Source: an uncultured Paracoccaceae bacterium
Lineage (GTDB): Bacteria > Pseudomonadota > Alphaproteobacteria > Rhodobacterales > Rhodobacteraceae
Direction of reading: 5' to 3'
DNA: 64,000 nt
Assembly (NCBI GenBank): GCA_947497065.1
Contig: CANMEQ010000001.1
Location: 572,208-636,207, forward strand
Part shown: positions 39,307 through 50,665 of the stretch, one piece after another
How positions within the stretch are numbered: position 1 is the stretch's first letter
Layout: every line of letters starts with the position of its first letter
Notes under the pieces: model-generated
Told to the model about the DNA's origin: nothing
Databases searched by the model: none
The model's input: the letters and a program-made list of their open reading frames with translations, nothing else
Position numbers and translations under genes: made by a program

Positions 39307-40397
39307 TTTTGCACCGCTATTTTGCCCGCAAATTCGCCTGGACCTTCGTGATGACCCTGGGCGGGTTTTTCCTGCTGATGTTGCTGATCGATCTGGTCGA
39401 ACAACTGCGCCGGTTCGGCGGCGACGCCAGCGTCACCGCCCTGCTGCAACTCAGCCTGCTCAACCTGCCCAGCGGTTTATACAGCGTCCTCCCCCTAGTG
39501 ATGGTTCTCGCTACCATCGCAATGTTTTTGGGGCTGGCACGCTCCTCTGAAATGGTTGTCACCCGCGCGGCAGGCCGCTCCGCCTTGCGGGCCTTGGTGG
39601 CCCCCATGATCGTCACCTTGATCATCGGCGCCATCACCATCGCCGCCTTCAACCCCATCGTGGCGGCCACATCCAAAGAATTCGAAGTCCGCGAAACCGC
39701 CCTGCGCTCTGCCGGATCCTCTGTCCTGTCCATCTCGGCCCAAGGCCTGTGGCTGCGCCAAGGCTCACAAGACAGCCAAACGGTCATCCGTGCCGCCCGC
39801 ACCAACCTTGACGGCACGCAATTGCAAAACGTCACCTTCCTGACCTTCACCCCCACAGGCGGCGCCACCCGCCGGATCGAAGCCGAAACCGCCGTTCTAT
39901 CCGCTGGCGCATGGACCCTAACAAACGCCAAATCTTGGCCCCTCAACACCGCCCAAGTCGCCGAAACACGCGCCACCACCCACGACAGCCTGCGCATCCC
40001 CTCAACACTCACCGCCGACGAAATCCGCGACAGTTTCGGCGAACCCGCCTCAATCCCCATCTGGGAACTGCCCGCCTTCATTGAACGGCTCCAAGTGGCC
40101 GGATTTTCGGCCACACGTCATCAGGTCTGGCTGCATATCGAACTGGCCCAACCTGCGTTCCTGCTGGCCATGGTTCTCATCGGCGCCAGCTTCACCATGC
40201 GCAGCCAACGGGGCGGACGGACGGGCGTGATGGTCCTCACCGCCATTTTGCTGTGTTTCGCCCTGTTCTTTTTACGAAATTTCGCGCAAATCTTGGGCGA
40301 GAACGGCCAGATTCCCGCGATTTTGGCCGCATGGGCACCGCCTCTGGCCGCCATTGGCGCGGCCTTGGGCTATTTATTGCATCTGGAGGACGGTTGA
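39303..40397 (+). CDS. lptG: LPS export ABC transporter permease LptG
   Basis: MILHRYFARKFAWTFVMTLGGFFLLMLLIDLVEQLRRF; 4-nt overlap with lptF. Confidence 0.93.
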   Translation: MILHRYFARKFAWTFVMTLGGFFLLMLLIDLVEQLRRFGGDASVTALLQLSLLNLPSGLYSVLPLVMVLATIAMFLGLARSSEMVVTRAAGRSALRALVAPMIVTLIIGAITIAAFNPIVAATSKEFEVRETALRSAGSSVLSISAQGLWLRQGSQDSQTVIRAARTNLDGTQLQNVTFLTFTPTGGATRRIEAETAVLSAGAWTLTNAKSWPLNTAQVAETRATTHDSLRIPSTLTADEIRDSFGEPASIPIWELPAFIERLQVAGFSATRHQVWLHIELAQPAFLLAMVLIGASFTMRSQRGGRTGVMVLTAILLCFALFFLRNFAQILGENGQIPAILAAWAPPLAAIGAALGYLLHLEDG

Positions 40398-42517
40398 TGC
40401 GGCTTCTGCGGACCTTCGCACTGACATTGCTGCCACTGGCCGCCCCCGCCTTTGCGCCCACGCCGAGCTTCGCACAGGCCGCCGCCACCTTGGTGGCGGA
40501 CAACGTCTTCTTGCCCGCAGGCGGCGAAACGCTCGTCGCAGAGGGCAACGTCGAGGTTTTCTTCGACGGCACCAAACTCTCCGCCCAACGCATCACCTTC
40601 GATCAATCGGCGGACCGGCTTATCATCGATGGCCCCATCTTCATTCAAACCAGCGATGGGACGATCTTTACCGCAGATGCCGCATCGCTCGACCCGCAAT
40701 TGCGCAACGGCATTTTACGCGGCGCGCGCTTGGTGTTGAACGAACAGCTGCAATTGGCCTCCACCCAGATTGACCGCGTCGATGGCCGCTACACGCAGCT
40801 CTACCAAGTCGCCGCAACCTCCTGCCACATCTGCGAGGACGGCGGCACACCGCTGTGGGAAATTCGCGCCCGCCGTGTGGTCCATGACACCGATGAACAA
40901 CAGCTCTACTTCGATCACGCCACCTTCCGCGTCTTGGGCCTGCCTATTTTCTACCTGCCCCGCATGCGCCTGCCCGACCCCACCTTGGAGCGCGCAACAG
41001 GTTTACTGATCCCCGAACTGGAATCGACTGACACCTTGGGCACCGGCATCAAACTGCCCTACTTCATCCGCTTGGGCGATGACCGTGACCTCACGCTCAC
41101 CCCCTATCTGTCCACCTCCACCACAACCCTCGAAGCCGTCTACCGCCAGATGTACCTCAACGGCGAGATCGAAATCGAAGGCGCCGTCACCCGCGACGAC
41201 CTCACAGACGGCACCCGCGCCTATCTCTTCGCCGAAGGCATCTTCGACCTTGGCCAAGACGTGGTGCTGCGGTTTGACGCCGAATACACCTCGGATGACG
41301 ACTACCTGCTCGCCTACGATTATTCCGACAAAGACCGCCTCGACAGCGAAATCTCCATCGAACGGATCCGCGACCGCGATATGCTGGTCGCAGCCCTCAC
41401 CTATTATACCTCCCTGCGGGACGGCGAAGTCTCCGCCACCTTGCCGCCCCTGCTGGGCGACATCCAATGGGAACGGCGCACAAACCCCGATTGGGGCGGC
41501 ACCCTCACCTTCACGTCCGACATGCAAAGCCACTACCGCGAAAGCAGCGCCGACATCACGGGCCGCGACGTGGGCCGGCTTGGCTACGGCGTCAACTTCC
41601 GCCGCGACCACGTCACAAACTACGGCCTCGTGATCGACAGCGACGTGGGCTTCCAACTGGATTTCTACAACGTCAACGACGACAGCACTGTCTCCGACAC
41701 CTTGCGCACAACAACCTTCACCCAAACCAGCCTGCGCTACCCCCTGATCCGGCGCAGCGCGCAAGCCACCCATGTCCTCGAACCGGTCGTGCAGTTGGCC
41801 TGGTCCAACACAACCGGCGGCACCGTCACAAACGAAGACAGCGTCGCGACTGAATTCGACCAAGGCAACCTGCTGTCCCTGTCGCGCTTTTCGGGCGAAG
41901 ACGCCCTCGAAGAGGGGCTGCGCGCCGCCGCAGGCCTCACCTGGACCCGCCTTGGCGCAAGCGGATGGGACAGCACGCTGACCGTAGGCCGCGTGTTCCG
42001 CGAAGACGCAGACGATAATTTCACCTTCACATCCGGCCTCTCCGGCACCGCCTCCGATTGGCTCGTGGTCGGCCAAATCTCAACCCCAGCGGGCCTGACC
42101 TTCGACAGCCGCTTTGTCGTGGGCAGCGATTTCGACATCACCAAAGCCGAAGCCCTGATGGGCTGGTCCGGCCCCAAACTCGACCTCACCGCAGGCTACA
42201 TCTTCCTGCCCGAAGACGCCGATGAAGACCGGACAGAGAATGTCTCCGAATGGACCATCGACGCCGACTATGACGCCAATGAAACATGGTCCTTCGGCGC
42301 CTTCGCCCGCTACGATGTCATCTCCAGCGGCCCCTCTCGCGCGGGCCTCGACATCGGCTGGGAAAACGAATGCGTCACCGTTGATTTTTCGGTGTCGCGC
42401 CGCTTCACAACTTCCACTACACTGACCGCAAGCACGGACTTCGGCCTGTCCGTTGGCTTGAACGGCTTTAGCGCCGGACAACCCGCCAACAGCGCCGCAC
42501 ACCGTTGCACCAAATAG
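40397..42517 (+). CDS. lptD: LPS assembly protein LptD
   Basis: Signal peptide; OstA-like VADNVFLPAGGETLVAEGNVEVFFDGTKLSAQRITFD; beta-barrel C-terminus. Confidence 0.93.
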   Translation: MRLLRTFALTLLPLAAPAFAPTPSFAQAAATLVADNVFLPAGGETLVAEGNVEVFFDGTKLSAQRITFDQSADRLIIDGPIFIQTSDGTIFTADAASLDPQLRNGILRGARLVLNEQLQLASTQIDRVDGRYTQLYQVAATSCHICEDGGTPLWEIRARRVVHDTDEQQLYFDHATFRVLGLPIFYLPRMRLPDPTLERATGLLIPELESTDTLGTGIKLPYFIRLGDDRDLTLTPYLSTSTTTLEAVYRQMYLNGEIEIEGAVTRDDLTDGTRAYLFAEGIFDLGQDVVLRFDAEYTSDDDYLLAYDYSDKDRLDSEISIERIRDRDMLVAALTYYTSLRDGEVSATLPPLLGDIQWERRTNPDWGGTLTFTSDMQSHYRESSADITGRDVGRLGYGVNFRRDHVTNYGLVIDSDVGFQLDFYNVNDDSTVSDTLRTTTFTQTSLRYPLIRRSAQATHVLEPVVQLAWSNTTGGTVTNEDSVATEFDQGNLLSLSRFSGEDALEEGLRAAAGLTWTRLGASGWDSTLTVGRVFREDADDNFTFTSGLSGTASDWLVVGQISTPAGLTFDSRFVVGSDFDITKAEALMGWSGPKLDLTAGYIFLPEDADEDRTENVSEWTIDADYDANETWSFGAFARYDVISSGPSRAGLDIGWENECVTVDFSVSRRFTTSTTLTASTDFGLSVGLNGFSAGQPANSAAHRCTK

Positions 42518-42531
42518 ATCGAGTTGAGCAT

Positions 42532-43761
42532 ATGAAACAGCAGATGAAGACAAACTGGCGCACCGTAACAGCCGCGCTCGCCACATGCGTGACCTTGATG
42601 GGCCCAACCACGGCCACCGCCCAGTTTGGCCCCGCGATCACCGTCAACGACAGCGTCGTCAGCCAGTTTGAAATCACCCAACGTCTCACGATGCTGGAAA
42701 TGTTCCGCACCCCCGGCGCGAACGAGGCTCTGGCCCGTGAACAGCTCATCGAAGACCGCCTGAAACTGCAAGAATTGCGCAACGCAGGCCTGACAATCAC
42801 CGAAGAAAGCCTGCGGTCCGCCATGGCCGACTTCGCCGCCCGCGCCAATATGGACCTTGACCAATTCATCACCGTCCTGGGCCAACAAGGTGTCTCCGAA
42901 GAAACCCTGCGCGACTTTGTTCGCGTCAACATCAGCTGGCGCGACTACATCCGCAACGAATTTGGCAGCCGCGCCCAAGTGACCGAGGCCGAGATCGACC
43001 AGGCCTTGGGCCAGTCCGGCGGCGCCTCCGGCATCGAAGTTCTGCTGTCCGAAATCATCATCCCCGCGCCGCCCCCACGGGCCCAACAGGCGCTGGCCAC
43101 CGCGCAGCGCATCAGCACGCTCACCTCCACCTCTGCCTTCGAATCCGAAGCCCGCCGCGTCTCTGCTTTGCCCTCGCGCACCCGTGGCGGCCGCCTCGAT
43201 TGGCTGCCCATCACCAATTATCCCGCTGGCCTGCGCGGATTGTTGCTCGACCTCGCCCCGGGCGAAGTCACAGCCCCGATCCCGATCACCAACGGCGTGG
43301 CCCTGTTCCAAATGCGCGGCGTGCGCGAAGTGGCCCGTGCCGCAGCCGAACCCGCCGCCATCGAATACGCCGCCTTCTATATCGCTGGCGGTCTGTCCGA
43401 GCGGGCCCTGCGCGAAGCTGCCCGCATCGATGCCAGTGTCGACACCTGCGACGACCTCTACGGCATCGCCCGCGACCTGCCCCGCGAACAGCTCGAGCGG
43501 GACATTCTGCCCCCCGCAGACATCCCCCAAGATGTCGCCATCGAATTGGCCAAACTGGATCCGGGCGAAACATCCTACACCCTGACACGGGCGAACGGCG
43601 AAACATTGGTGTTCTTGATGCTGTGTGGCCGCACGCCTGCTCTGGGTGACGGCCAAGATCGCGAAACCATCCGCAACCAACTGCGTTCCCAACGGCTCAG
43701 CACCTACGCCGATGCGCTGCTGGCAGACCTGATGGCTGCCGCAACCATCACCTACAACTGA
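42532..43761 (+). CDS. SurA-like periplasmic chaperone / peptidylprolyl isomerase
   Basis: Signal peptide; ITVNDSVVSQFEITQRLTMLEMF; position between lptD and pdxA. Confidence 0.88.
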   Translation: MKQQMKTNWRTVTAALATCVTLMGPTTATAQFGPAITVNDSVVSQFEITQRLTMLEMFRTPGANEALAREQLIEDRLKLQELRNAGLTITEESLRSAMADFAARANMDLDQFITVLGQQGVSEETLRDFVRVNISWRDYIRNEFGSRAQVTEAEIDQALGQSGGASGIEVLLSEIIIPAPPPRAQQALATAQRISTLTSTSAFESEARRVSALPSRTRGGRLDWLPITNYPAGLRGLLLDLAPGEVTAPIPITNGVALFQMRGVREVARAAAEPAAIEYAAFYIAGGLSERALREAARIDASVDTCDDLYGIARDLPREQLERDILPPADIPQDVAIELAKLDPGETSYTLTRANGETLVFLMLCGRTPALGDGQDRETIRNQLRSQRLSTYADALLADLMAAATITYN

Positions 43762-44720
43762 TGAAACCCATCGCAATCTCCTGCGGCGAACCGGCGGGCA
43801 TCGGCGCCGATATTGCCGTCGCCGCATGGAATGCCATCGGGCAAGACATTCCAATGGTGTGGCTGGGCGACCCCAGCCACCTGCCCCCCCAGACAAAATG
43901 GCAGGCGGTCGAAACCGCAGCCGAAGCAGTGCACGCCACAGCCTTTCCCGTGCTCGCCCGCGACTTTGGCGCGCCACGCACCTTGGGCACCCCCAATCCC
44001 GCCCATGCCCAAGGCGTAATCGACGCCATCGCCGATGCCGTCTCACTGGTGCAATCAGGCGATTGCGCAGCCCTGTGCACCGCGCCCATCCACAAACAGG
44101 CCCTGATCGACGGCGCCGATTTCGCCTACCCCGGCCACACCGAATACCTCGCCGCCCTCGCAGACCGCGACAGCGTGGTAATGATGCTGGCCTGCGACAT
44201 GCTGCGCGTGGTGCCCGCCACCATCCACATCCCCCTCTCGCAGGTGCCTCAGCAGCTCACCGCCGCCACCCTGACGGACACGATCCTCATCACCCATGCC
44301 GCCATGATCCGCGACTTTGGCATCAAAGCCCCGCGCATCGCCGTCGCAGGCTTGAACCCCCACGCGGGCGAAGGCGGAAAAATGGGCATGGAGGAGATCG
44401 ACATGATCACCCCCACCCTCAACGCCCTGCGCGCCGAAGGCTTCGACATTGCAGGCCCGCTCTCCGCCGATACCATGTTCCACCCCGCGGCCCGCGCCCG
44501 CTACGATGTGGCCATCTGCATGTACCACGACCAAGCCCTGATCCCGATCAAAACGCTGGATTTCTCCAGCGGCGTCAACGTCACCTTGGGCCTGCCCTTC
44601 GTGCGCACCTCTCCCGATCACGGCACCGCCTTCGACATCGCCGGCACCGACAAAGCCGACCCGACCTCCATGATCGCAGCCCTGAAAATGGCCGCCCAAA
44701 TGGCCAACGCCAGATCCTAA
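43761..44720 (+). CDS. pdxA: 4-hydroxythreonine-4-phosphate dehydrogenase
   Basis: ISCGEPAGIGADI; GHTEYLA; GLNPHAGEGGKMG; MYHDQALIPIK. Confidence 0.97.
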   Translation: MKPIAISCGEPAGIGADIAVAAWNAIGQDIPMVWLGDPSHLPPQTKWQAVETAAEAVHATAFPVLARDFGAPRTLGTPNPAHAQGVIDAIADAVSLVQSGDCAALCTAPIHKQALIDGADFAYPGHTEYLAALADRDSVVMMLACDMLRVVPATIHIPLSQVPQQLTAATLTDTILITHAAMIRDFGIKAPRIAVAGLNPHAGEGGKMGMEEIDMITPTLNALRAEGFDIAGPLSADTMFHPAARARYDVAICMYHDQALIPIKTLDFSSGVNVTLGLPFVRTSPDHGTAFDIAGTDKADPTSMIAALKMAAQMANARS

Positions 44721-44729
44721 GGCCCGCAC

Positions 44730-45572
44730 ATGAGCATCGACACACTCCCCCCCCTCCGTCAGGTCATCGACACCCACGGGCTGGCCGCGAAAAAATCGCT
44801 CGGTCAGAACTTCCTGCTCGACCTGAACCTGACCGCCAAAATCGCGCGGCTGTCGGGCAAAAACGAAGGCCACGATGTCCTCGAAATCGGCCCCGGCCCC
44901 GGCGGCCTCACGCGGGGCCTGCTCTCCGAAGGCGCGCGCCGCGTCCTCGCCATTGAAAAAGACGAACGCTGCCTGCCGGCGCTGGCCGAAATCGCCGCCG
45001 CCTACCCTGACCGCCTGCAGGTCCTCTCCGGCGACGCCCTCGACATCAACCCCCTCGAACACCTCAACCAGCCCATCCGCGTGGCCGCCAACCTGCCCTA
45101 CAACGTCGGCACCGAACTGCTGGTGCGCTGGCTCACGCCCCCAGAATGGCCTCCGTTCTGGGACAGCCTCACTCTGATGTTCCAACGCGAAGTGGCCCAA
45201 CGCATCACCGCCGAACCCGGCTCCAAAGCCTACGGCCGCCTTGCGATCCTCAGCCAATGGCGCACCGACGCCCAGATCGTGCTGAACCTCCCCCCCGAGG
45301 CCTTCTCCCCGCCGCCCAAGGTCTCCAGCGCCGTCGTGCACCTCACAGCCCTGCCCGAACCGCGCTTTCCGGCAGATGCCAAAACCTTGCAGCACGTCAC
45401 CGCGACTGCCTTCAACCAACGGCGCAAAATGCTGCGGTCCTCGCTCAAAGGTCTCTCCGCCCAGATCGAAGACCACCTAATCGCAGCCGACATCAAGCCA
45501 ACCCAACGCGCCGAAGAGATCGACCTCGAACGTTTCTGCGCCCTGGCCCGCTCCCTCAAAAACAACAGCTGA
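44730..45572 (+). CDS. rsmA: 16S rRNA (adenine1518/1519-N6) dimethyltransferase
   Basis: [44 protein letters not shown]. Confidence 0.97.
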   Translation: MSIDTLPPLRQVIDTHGLAAKKSLGQNFLLDLNLTAKIARLSGKNEGHDVLEIGPGPGGLTRGLLSEGARRVLAIEKDERCLPALAEIAAAYPDRLQVLSGDALDINPLEHLNQPIRVAANLPYNVGTELLVRWLTPPEWPPFWDSLTLMFQREVAQRITAEPGSKAYGRLAILSQWRTDAQIVLNLPPEAFSPPPKVSSAVVHLTALPEPRFPADAKTLQHVTATAFNQRRKMLRSSLKGLSAQIEDHLIAADIKPTQRAEEIDLERFCALARSLKNNS

Positions 45573-45583
45573 GCAAACGAAAA

Positions 45584-45612
45584 AGGCCCCCGAATAATCG
45601 GAGGCCTTTTCT
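45584..45612. terminator. Bidirectional intrinsic terminator between rsmA and the convergent DUF4167 gene
   Basis: aaaggcccccgaataatcggaggcctttt. Confidence 0.8.
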
Positions 45613-45635
45613 TCAAAATCACTTGGCGGTTTAAA

Positions 45636-46190
45636 TCACTCTGCCGCTTCTGGCGCAGCTCCACCCTCGGAAGACCCGCTCTCAGCCGCCGGCTGATCCG
45701 GCCGCGTCTTGGGCTTGCGCGTGCGGCGCTTTTTCGGCGCTGGCTTTTCTTCCGGCGTCTCCACCAAACCACTGTCTTGCTCGCCTGCGTCCTGTTGTGG
45801 GGCATCCTCGCCCGCATCAACAGGCGCTGGCGCTGCAGCAGCCTCTTCTTGCGCTTTCAACCGTTCGGCGCGCTCACGATCCCGTTCCGCCTGCCGCTCA
45901 CGGTTCTGCTTCTCTTGCTCTTCGCGTTTCGCGTCGATCTCTTTTTGTGCTTCCGCCAACATCCGCGTGTAATGCTCCGCGTGCTGGGCAAAGTTTTCCG
46001 CATTCACACGGTCACCAGACAGAACAGCATCACGGTGCAGCTGATTGTATTTTTCAATAATCTGCTGCGGCGTCCCGCGCACCTTACCCTCGGGGCCGGA
46101 ACTGTCAAAAACGCGATTGACGATATTGCCGCCAGACGGGCGATTGTTGTTGCGGTTCTTATTCCGCGAACGGGACCTAGATGACTTCAT
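45636..46190 (-). CDS. DUF4167-like basic protein
   Basis: MKSSRSRSRNKNRNNNRPSGGNIVNRVFDSSGPEGKVRGTPQQIIEKYNQLHRDAVLSGDRVNAENFAQHAEHY. Confidence 0.88.
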   Translation of the reverse strand: MKSSRSRSRNKNRNNNRPSGGNIVNRVFDSSGPEGKVRGTPQQIIEKYNQLHRDAVLSGDRVNAENFAQHAEHYTRMLAEAQKEIDAKREEQEKQNRERQAERDRERAERLKAQEEAAAAPAPVDAGEDAPQQDAGEQDSGLVETPEEKPAPKKRRTRKPKTRPDQPAAESGSSEGGAAPEAAE

Positions 46191-46376
46191 AAAGTGATTT
46201 CCAGTTAACTCTTTGGTCGCGGCCCTGTCCCACCTCATGTGAGAGCTCAATAAATTGCCTGCGATGTTCTGGCGTCGTCGGTTGGGGCGAACCGCCCGTC
46301 ATCCGACTAACGTAAATATGCCGTCCATTTCGTTAATCGCAAGCAAAAACTGCACTTACCCCCAGATTTCGCAGGG

Positions 46377-47207
46377 TTAAGGCGCCTTTTGGCCCAAAAC
46401 CACACGGTCCCGCCCATCCAAATCCGTGCGAATCTCAACATTCAACAGACCGGCGGCCTGCATCATCCCACTCACCGCAGCCCCTTGTGTCGGGCCGATC
46501 TCAACCATCAGCCATCCACCGGCGCGCAAATAAGAATCAGCCCCCGCACAAATCGTCCGGTAACAGCTCAACCCATCCGCCTCATCCGTCAGCGCCATGC
46601 GCGGCTCGAACGACAGTTCGGTGGCCAAACCTGGCATCTCATCGCGCGCAATGTACGGCGGATTCGACACAATCAGGTCAAACGATCCCTCAATCGCCGC
46701 ATACCAATCGGACGCCACGAAACTGCACCGCTCTGACACAGCCGCCGCTTCCGCATTCTGCCGCGCAACCGCCAAAGCCGCGTCCGACATATCCGCGCCT
46801 AGGCCAACAGCCTCCGCCCGCTCCGCCAGGATCGACACCAAAATACACCCCGAACCGGTGCCCAAATCCAACACCCGTGTCACCGGCACCGCCAATGCGG
46901 CGGCCACCAATTCCTCTGTCTCAGGGCGTGGGTCTAAAACGTCGGGGGTCACCTTGAATGTCCGGCCAAAAAACGCGCGTTTGCCCAACAGGTGCGACAC
47001 AGGCACGCCGCGCGCACGCTCGTTAATCTGCACGGCAAATCTCTCAGCAGCCCGGTCTGAAATCTCGTCGCGCTCATGCAACGTCAGACGGCCGACCTCG
47101 ATCCCGAGACAGCCCGCCATCAACCAACGGGCATCACGGGCCGCCCCGTCAATTTCAGCATCAACCAACTGCGCCACGCCTTGGCGCAGCGCAAATTGCA
47201 CGATCAC
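46377..47207 (-). CDS. prmC: Peptide chain release factor N5-glutamine methyltransferase
   Basis: [35 protein letters not shown]. Confidence 0.96.
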   Translation of the reverse strand: MIVQFALRQGVAQLVDAEIDGAARDARWLMAGCLGIEVGRLTLHERDEISDRAAERFAVQINERARGVPVSHLLGKRAFFGRTFKVTPDVLDPRPETEELVAAALAVPVTRVLDLGTGSGCILVSILAERAEAVGLGADMSDAALAVARQNAEAAAVSERCSFVASDWYAAIEGSFDLIVSNPPYIARDEMPGLATELSFEPRMALTDEADGLSCYRTICAGADSYLRAGGWLMVEIGPTQGAAVSGMMQAAGLLNVEIRTDLDGRDRVVLGQKAP

Positions 47208-48259
47208 TCACCCATCTCCGCCAAAGCAGTGGCCTGCGCATCTTGGATCAAGGCATCCATCACCTCGTCCAAATCGCCCTGAATAATCTGTTCCAGCTTA
47301 TACAGCGTCAAATTGATCCGGTGATCGGTCATCCGCCCCTGCGGATAATTATACGTCCTGATCCGTTCAGACCGGTCCCCCGACCCAACTTGAGACGCCC
47401 GATCCGCAGACCGTTCATCATGCAACTTCTGCCGTTCCGCATCATAAAGACGCGTCTTCAACACCTGCATCGCGATCTCGCGGTTGCGGTGCTGTGATTT
47501 CTCCGAACTCGTAACCACAATCCCAGACGGCAAATGGGTGATCCGCACAGCCGAATCCGTGGTGTTCACGTGCTGCCCCCCCGATCCGGACGCCCGCATC
47601 GTATCAATCCGAATGTCGCCGGGGTTGATCTGAATATCCACATCTTCCGCCTCAGGCAGCACCGCAACAGTCGCCGCAGACGTGTGGATCCGCCCCCCGC
47701 TTTCAGTTTCCGGCACCCGTTGAACACGGTGCACACCGCTTTCATACTTCATCCGCGCAAACACGTTTTCACCTGTTATCCGCGCGGTGGCCTCTTTGAT
47801 GCCCCCCAACTCGGATTGGCTTTCTTCAATAATTTCGAACTTCCAGCCCCGTGTTTCGGCATAGCGATTGTACATTCGCAACAAATCACCGGCAAAAAGC
47901 GCTGCCTCATCTCCACCCGTCCCGGGCCGAATTTCAACCAAGGCAGGCTTTCCATCTGCACTGTCACGGGGGATCAGCGCCAGCTTCACGGCCTGTTCGG
48001 CCTCCGGCAAACGCTCGCGCAGCTCGGGCAGCTCCATCTCCGCCAGCTCCCGCATCTCCGGGTCGTCCAGCATCGCCTCAGCGCCTTCAATCTCGGCCAC
48101 CAGCTCTTGATAGGTCCGCACAACCTCCACCACAGGGCGCAGCTCTGCATACTCGCGGCTTACGGCGACAAATTCATCTCCGCCCAATCCCTCGCCCATG
48201 CGGGCTTCTAGGAATTCGAAACGTTCGGTGATCTGGATCATACGGTCTTGAGGTATCAT
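47204..48259 (-). CDS. prfA: Peptide chain release factor 1
   Basis: [42 protein letters not shown] (GGQ). Confidence 0.97.
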   Translation of the reverse strand: MIPQDRMIQITERFEFLEARMGEGLGGDEFVAVSREYAELRPVVEVVRTYQELVAEIEGAEAMLDDPEMRELAEMELPELRERLPEAEQAVKLALIPRDSADGKPALVEIRPGTGGDEAALFAGDLLRMYNRYAETRGWKFEIIEESQSELGGIKEATARITGENVFARMKYESGVHRVQRVPETESGGRIHTSAATVAVLPEAEDVDIQINPGDIRIDTMRASGSGGQHVNTTDSAVRITHLPSGIVVTSSEKSQHRNREIAMQVLKTRLYDAERQKLHDERSADRASQVGSGDRSERIRTYNYPQGRMTDHRINLTLYKLEQIIQGDLDEVMDALIQDAQATALAEMGE

Positions 48260-48723
48260 GAAGTCGGTGTATCCGTTCCAGTGCCCGCGTCAAGCTGCGC
48301 CAACCATCCTTCGATCCGCGCGCGGTTCACGCCCAAATCCGATCGACCAAACCGCAACCGGCCAAACACCTGCAACGCAGGCTGTCCGGTGGCTGCATCA
48401 GTCACCAAAGACACCGTCGTGTAATCGGGAAACCCACACACACGTGACCGCGTCACATAGGTCATCTTGCCGCTCTCTAGCGTGCCCACCAGCCCCATCG
48501 TGCGCGGCGTCGCACGGATGATCCGGTCCAAAGCCGCCATCTCGGCCCGACCATCCCCGCGCACAGCCCGCTGCTCCACATAGCCGCTTTCAGCCGGAAA
48601 CTGGCCCAGCCCCATCGCCGGCAACTTCGTCTCATGCCAATCAGCGGCGCGGCTGGGCGCCACACGAATGTAGATCAGCAACGCAACAACCGCCGCGACA
48701 AACCCGAACAAAATGAATTTCAA
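48256..48723 (-). CDS. DUF1499-like protein
   Basis: N-terminal [41 protein letters not shown]. Confidence 0.8.
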   Translation of the reverse strand: MKFILFGFVAAVVALLIYIRVAPSRAADWHETKLPAMGLGQFPAESGYVEQRAVRGDGRAEMAALDRIIRATPRTMGLVGTLESGKMTYVTRSRVCGFPDYTTVSLVTDAATGQPALQVFGRLRFGRSDLGVNRARIEGWLAQLDAGTGTDTPTS

Positions 48724-48753
48724 AACGATAGCCCTTCAAAGACGATGTGAGCC

Positions 48754-49701
48754 CTAGCGATACTTTACACCCGGCAGGATACTCAACATCTCAAACATGA
48801 TATTTGCCCCCACGAGGGCCGTGTTTCCACTCGGGTCATAGGGCGGCGAAACTTCAACTAAGTCCCCCCCAACAATATTCAATCCCCGCAACCCGCGGAT
48901 CAATTGCATCGCCTGCGGCGTGGTCAGCCCCCCGATCTCCGGCGTGCCCGTTCCGGGCGCAAAACTCGGGTCCAGACTGTCGATATCATAGGTAAAGTAG
49001 CACGGGTGATCCCCAATGCTCTCAACGATCTCTTTTCCTAAATTATCCAATGGCTTATGCCACAAACTTGATGCAAGTCGTTGATTGAACCCCCATCCCG
49101 CAGCTTCCGTGAAATCCTCTGCCGTATATCCAGTCCCTCGAAGCCCAATTTGCCATACTTTTGAAGGCACTAGCAGCCCCTCTTCATACGCACGCCGAAA
49201 CACAGTGCCATGGGTTTCCCGCTCCCCAAACATTTCGTCATTCACATCCGCATGGGCATCCACATGCACCAGCGCCAAAGGCCCGTGTTTCTTTGCCATG
49301 GCCCGCAAAATCGGCAAGGTCATCGAATGATCGCCCCCCAATCCCATAGGGATCACAGGATGCTCTAACAGCGCCTCATAGGACCGTTGAATGATCGCCA
49401 AACTGTCAGCTAGTGAAAACGTATTGATCGAAATGTCGCCCAAATCCGCACATTGCAAACTGTCAAACGGGGCCGCCCCTGTTTGAATATTATAGGGCCG
49501 GATCATCGCACTTTCCTGGCGCACTTGTTTCGGTCCAAACCGCGTACCAGACCGCCAGCTGGTGCCAATATCCATGGGGATGCCCACAAACCCCACATCC
49601 AGCCCCTCAGCCGTTTCCGCAACAGGCAAGCGCATAAACGTCTGCAGCCCCGCAAACCGCGCAAGATCATTTCCCGATACCGGTTGATTAAATTCGCTCA
49701 T
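48754..49701 (-). CDS. Agmatinase/ureohydrolase family protein (copy 1)
   Basis: GTSWRSGTRFGP; GGDHSMTLPI; HVDAHADVND; DIDSLDPSFAPGTGTPEIGG. Confidence 0.92.
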   Translation of the reverse strand: MSEFNQPVSGNDLARFAGLQTFMRLPVAETAEGLDVGFVGIPMDIGTSWRSGTRFGPKQVRQESAMIRPYNIQTGAAPFDSLQCADLGDISINTFSLADSLAIIQRSYEALLEHPVIPMGLGGDHSMTLPILRAMAKKHGPLALVHVDAHADVNDEMFGERETHGTVFRRAYEEGLLVPSKVWQIGLRGTGYTAEDFTEAAGWGFNQRLASSLWHKPLDNLGKEIVESIGDHPCYFTYDIDSLDPSFAPGTGTPEIGGLTTPQAMQLIRGLRGLNIVGGDLVEVSPPYDPSGNTALVGANIMFEMLSILPGVKYR

Positions 49702-49702
49702 C

Positions 49703-50665
49703 TCAAACCCTCTTGTTCCACAGCGCAAGACAACACAGCTCAAACGCAACATGCGCCCCTGCAATCGCCGTCGCCCCCGTCGTGTCATAGGGCGGCGACA
49801 CCTCAACAATATCGCCCCCCACCATATTGATCCCCGCCAAATCGCGCAGCACCGCCGCCGCCTGCCAACTGGCCAAACCACCCCAAACAGGCGTGCCCGT
49901 GCCCGGTGCAAACGCAGGATCCAACGCATCGATATCAAAGGTTACATAGGTGGCCCCATCGCCCACAATGTCGCGCGCCGTCTGCGCCACCCAACCGGCC
50001 CCCTTTTCGTGGCATTCGCGGGCATCCAGATACCGAATGCCCAAATAATCGTCGCATTCCGTCCGTATCCCAATCTGCACAGACCGCGCAGGATCGACCA
50101 AGCCCAGCTTCACAGCCTTGTACATGAACGTTCCATGATCCACGCGGTCCAAGTCATCATCGGCCCATAGGTCGGAATGGGCATCAAACTGAATCACCCC
50201 AAGCGGCCCGTATTTCGCCGCATAGGCTTTCAAGATAGGCAGGGTTATAAAATGATCCCCTCCCAAGGTCACCGTGCCGACATCCGCCGCCAAAATCCCC
50301 GCGATATGCGCCTCGATCGCCGCAGGCGTGCCCGCGACATTGGCATAATCAAACGCCAAATCCCCGTAATCGGCGATGGCAAACTCCCCCAGCGGATCAA
50401 ATCCCCAGCCATAGGGCGGATCATAGGGCTGCAACGTGCTGGCCTCGCGGATCGCACGAGGCCCAAACCGCGTGCCGGGCCGGTTCGTCACCGCCTGATC
50501 AAACGGCACCCCCGTGATCGCCAAATCCACACCGCGCAAATCCTTGGTGTATTTGCGCCGCAAAAATGACGTGGCCCCGCCAAATGTATTCTCAAACGCG
50601 CAGCCCTTCAGGTCATCGCGCGTAAACGCCAAATCTATCTGCCCCTTGGCATCTTCCAAAGCCAT
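49703..50665 (-). CDS. Agmatinase/ureohydrolase family protein (copy 2)
   Basis: GGDHFITLPI; QFDAHSDLWADDD; DIDALDPAFAPGTGTPVWGG. Confidence 0.92.
   Translation of the reverse strand: MALEDAKGQIDLAFTRDDLKGCAFENTFGGATSFLRRKYTKDLRGVDLAITGVPFDQAVTNRPGTRFGPRAIREASTLQPYDPPYGWGFDPLGEFAIADYGDLAFDYANVAGTPAAIEAHIAGILAADVGTVTLGGDHFITLPILKAYAAKYGPLGVIQFDAHSDLWADDDLDRVDHGTFMYKAVKLGLVDPARSVQIGIRTECDDYLGIRYLDARECHEKGAGWVAQTARDIVGDGATYVTFDIDALDPAFAPGTGTPVWGGLASWQAAAVLRDLAGINMVGGDIVEVSPPYDTTGATAIAGAHVAFELCCLALWNKRV

Noticed and set aside
41003-42076. 357-aa minus-strand ORF opposite lptD
   Set aside because: Antisense artefact of codon-position GC bias.
42310-44046. 578-aa minus-strand ORF opposite lptD/surA-like/pdxA
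   Set aside because: Antisense to three well-supported genes; Gly/Arg-rich, no recognisable domain; typical spurious ORF in GC-rich DNA.
44055-45476. 473-aa minus-strand ORF opposite pdxA/rsmA
   Set aside because: Fully antisense to two core genes; low-complexity Gly/Val/Asp composition.
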